Of a stretch of 6,650 nucleotides of DNA, positions 5,277-6,650 are shown piece after piece. Source of the stretch: CAZIRO01 sp964541595 (GTDB taxonomy: Bacteria; Acidobacteriota; HRBIN11). The notes under the pieces are model-generated. The model did not search any database. It was not told the DNA's origin and saw only the letters and a program-made list of their open reading frames with translations. Positions within the stretch are counted from its first letter, which is position 1; each line of letters begins with the position of its first letter. Location of the stretch: the NCBI GenBank assembly GCA_964541595.1, contig CAZIRO010000152.1, positions 1 to 6,650 on the forward strand, written 5' to 3'. The position numbers were made by a program, and so were the translations under genes.

Positions 5277-6563
5277 TTACAGGGTGAGTAATGGGATCAT
5301 GTCACGTAACCAGCGCCATAGGCGCTTCCAGCCCCGTGGTTGGGCGTGCACCTGTTTGCGGAATTGCTCGTCATGCGCCACGAGTTGCATCATGCCACAT
5401 GCCACGGCGTATACCGGAGAGCGGACGATGTCTTTCAGTCCTTCGATATTTATAGGATACCCAAGGCGAATGGGGGATTCAAACACCGCCGATGCCATGC
5501 CGATGAGGTCGTGCAGCAGCGCACCCCCACCCGTGAACACCACGCGGTTGAACAGGTCGCCCATCTGTACGTATTCCACCGTCTGGTGAATGTAATACAG
5601 CAATTCTTCGGCGCGTGCTTCGATGATCTCGGCGATTTTGCGACGCGGGACCATTTGCGGTGTGGCCCGGGGTTCCAGTGTCGGCACGGGAACGAGGTCT
5701 CCGCTCTCCTGATCAGACGTGGTATCATTGTTCGATGATGGGGTGGACTGCAATGCATGCGCGTATCCGGCTCCGATCATTCGTTTCAATCGTTCCGCTT
5801 CCGTCGGCGACGTGTTCAACACGTTCGCAATATCCAGTGTAAAGTGTTCACCGCCGATCGGCAAGATCGCCGTGTGATACACACTCTGGTTTTTCATGAT
5901 GACGATTCCCGTGGTGCCGGCGCCGATATCCGCAATGAGCACTCCCTGCTCGCGTTCGAAATCACTCGTCACCCCGTATGCTGCCGCCAGCGGACCCAGG
6001 ATGTACCTCGCCGTGCGCAGCCCGGTGAGTTCCATCAACCGGTTCATGTTACTGATCACGGTATGCGGCACGGTCACGACGTGAAAGTCGGCTTCCAGTT
6101 TCGATCCCTCCATATCCACCGGATTCCGCACGCCGGGCAGGTCGTCCACGATGAACTGCTGCGGAACCATGTGCAGGATGACCTGGCCCGTCGGCAGACT
6201 CAAACCGTTGCGCGCACTCTCACGCACCCGTTCAACATCAACACGCCGGATCGGTTGCGCCTGTCCGGATGGACTCAGGGAGACGATGCCCTTGACATTG
6301 AAACAGGTGACGTACTCTCCGTTGATGTTCACGTACACACTGTTTGGAGAAACACCAGCCATTTTGGAGGCTTCCAGGATGACCTCGCGCAGGATACCCA
6401 CGAGAGCCTGCATATCCACAATCCGTCCCGCATCGACGCCCGCACTGCTCTGTTTGGCAGCGCCGAGCACTTCCACAACGAATCGCCCCTGTTTTTCTTC
6501 GTGGATACGACCGATCACACAACACACTTTATGGGTGCCGATATCAAGCGCCGTGACGATCAT
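5277..6563 (-). CDS. ftsA: Cell division protein FtsA
   Basis: A 428-residue actin-like ATPase that tethers FtsZ filaments to the membrane and recruits later division proteins. The phosphate-1 loop ALDIGTHKVCCVIGR is at 5-19. The SHS2/1C subdomain, which replaces an actin subdomain, spans about 86-165. The phosphate-2 loop IADIGAGTTGIVI is at 210-222, GGEHFTLDIA at 237-246, AEIIEARAEEL at 311-321 and the adenosine motif VFTGGGALLHDL at 342-353. A Ser/Thr/Asp-rich linker spans about 272-305. The C-terminal GWKRLWRWLRDMI (411-423) is a textbook amphipathic membrane-targeting helix with Trp, Leu and Ile on one side and Arg/Lys on the other. ATG 6563 is preferred over an upstream in-frame ATG at 6647. 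It has AGGAAG a few bases before it, begins exactly at the conserved core, and the upstream part falls in an inverted-repeat region. Its start overlaps a putative ftsQ stop as ATGA. Confidence 0.96.
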   Translation of the reverse strand: MIVTALDIGTHKVCCVIGRIHEEKQGRFVVEVLGAAKQSSAGVDAGRIVDMQALVGILREVILEASKMAGVSPNSVYVNINGEYVTCFNVKGIVSLSPSGQAQPIRRVDVERVRESARNGLSLPTGQVILHMVPQQFIVDDLPGVRNPVDMEGSKLEADFHVVTVPHTVISNMNRLMELTGLRTARYILGPLAAAYGVTSDFEREQGVLIADIGAGTTGIVIMKNQSVYHTAILPIGGEHFTLDIANVLNTSPTEAERLKRMIGAGYAHALQSTPSSNNDTTSDQESGDLVPVPTLEPRATPQMVPRRKIAEIIEARAEELLYYIHQTVEYVQMGDLFNRVVFTGGGALLHDLIGMASAVFESPIRLGYPINIEGLKDIVRSPVYAVACGMMQLVAHDEQFRKQVHAQPRGWKRLWRWLRDMIPLLTL

Positions 6564-6601
6564 GGGCTCTTCCTTTGTTCTCGAAGATAGATACGTCCTT
6601 C
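6560..6601 (-). CDS. Putative 3' end of the gene upstream of ftsA (ftsQ candidate), partial
   Basis: On the minus strand, one frame reads EGRIYLREQRKSP and stops with the TGA at 6562-6560, overlapping the ftsA start as ATGA, the same arrangement as ftsZ-ddl. In division clusters the gene before ftsA is usually ftsQ, and a short strand followed by a basic tail would suit the end of FtsQ. Only 13 residues are readable before the sequence enters the second arm of the terminal inverted repeat, where this frame meets a TGA at 6628-6626. The identification rests on gene order and the overlap, not on recognised sequence. Confidence 0.35.
   Translation of the reverse strand, partial: EGRIYLREQRKSP
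6569..6574 (-). promoter_or_regulatory. ftsA Shine-Dalgarno site
   Basis: AGGAAG on the minus strand with a five-base spacer to ATG 6563. It selects the short FtsA start over the in-frame ATG at 6647, which would add 28 unrelated residues. The site is repeated in reverse at 6608-6613 as part of the terminal inverted repeat. Confidence 0.7.
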
Positions 6602-6650
6602 GTACAAAGGAAGAGCCCATGATCGTCACGGCGCTTGATATCGGCACCCA

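Larger units (their letters stand above)
6532..6650. repeat. Perfect 47-bp inverted repeat at the window end
   Basis: Bases 6532-6578 and 6604-6650 are exact reverse complements, with a 25-base loop. The arm carries the ftsA ribosome-binding site and its first ten codons plus part of the eleventh. The right arm therefore shows the beginning of a second, outward-facing ftsA (ATG at 6619) cut by the window edge. The true arm length is unknown because it runs off the end. Inside the loop, CGAAG (6582-6586) and CTTCG (6598-6602) form a further short inverted repeat, a plausible fold-back seed. The most likely explanation is a chimeric or fold-back sequence at a contig end. Confidence 0.9.

Noticed and set aside
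5757..6590. Long plus-strand open frame (277 codons) opposite ftsA
   Set aside because: The frame is antisense to conserved FtsA motifs and its His/Asp/Arg-rich translation matches nothing recognisable; it is a shadow.
6564..6647. FtsA starting 28 codons earlier at 6647
   Set aside because: The extra residues lie in the loop and second arm of the inverted repeat, and FtsA proteins begin right at the ALDIGT motif. The Shine-Dalgarno site fits ATG 6563.

Overview
The window is bacterial chromosomal DNA of fairly high GC content (roughly the upper fifties in percent, by eye) with dense coding. It suggests a free-living, peptidoglycan-making bacterium that divides with FtsA and FtsZ. An actinobacterium is unlikely because ftsA is present. 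The phylum cannot be fixed from the sequence. A Uma2-family gene, a tyrosine-autokinase tail and degenerate intergenic repeats would suit several lineages known mainly from metagenomes.

Plus strand, 1-1950. The window opens inside a bacterial tyrosine kinase of the exopolysaccharide (Wzc/CpsD) type. Only its last 122 residues are present, ending in a tyrosine-rich tail. A 181-base gap follows, holding a tandem 10-mer and a long potential RNA hairpin. Next come a Uma2-family (DUF820, PD-(D/E)XK-like) protein and, 20 bases later, a complete ATPase of an iron-siderophore/haem/cobalamin type ABC importer. No permease or binding-protein partner lies in the window.

Convergent junction, 1950-1999. 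The ABC gene and the opposing rsmI gene stop only 48 bases apart. An 11-bp perfect inverted repeat spans both stop codons, so both genes end in the same GAGCAGTGA. A short hairpin plus T-run inside it could terminate the minus-strand operon.

Minus strand, 6650 down to 1999. This is a compact cell-division and cell-wall operon in transcription order: (end of ftsQ?) - ftsA - ftsZ - ddl - rsmI. Each junction is tight: ATGA overlap, 23-base gap, ATGA overlap, 20-base overlap. FtsA anchors FtsZ filaments to the membrane, FtsZ forms the ring, Ddl makes D-Ala-D-Ala for peptidoglycan, and RsmI methylates 16S rRNA. So septum formation, wall precursor supply and ribosome maturation appear to share one transcript.

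The last 119 bases form a perfect 47-bp inverted repeat (25-base loop) that duplicates the ribosome-binding site and first codons of ftsA in reverse and runs into the window edge. It breaks the reading frame of the putative upstream ftsQ. It looks more like a fold-back assembly or library artefact at a contig end than biology, but should be checked. I found no convincing new defence, mobile or CRISPR system.
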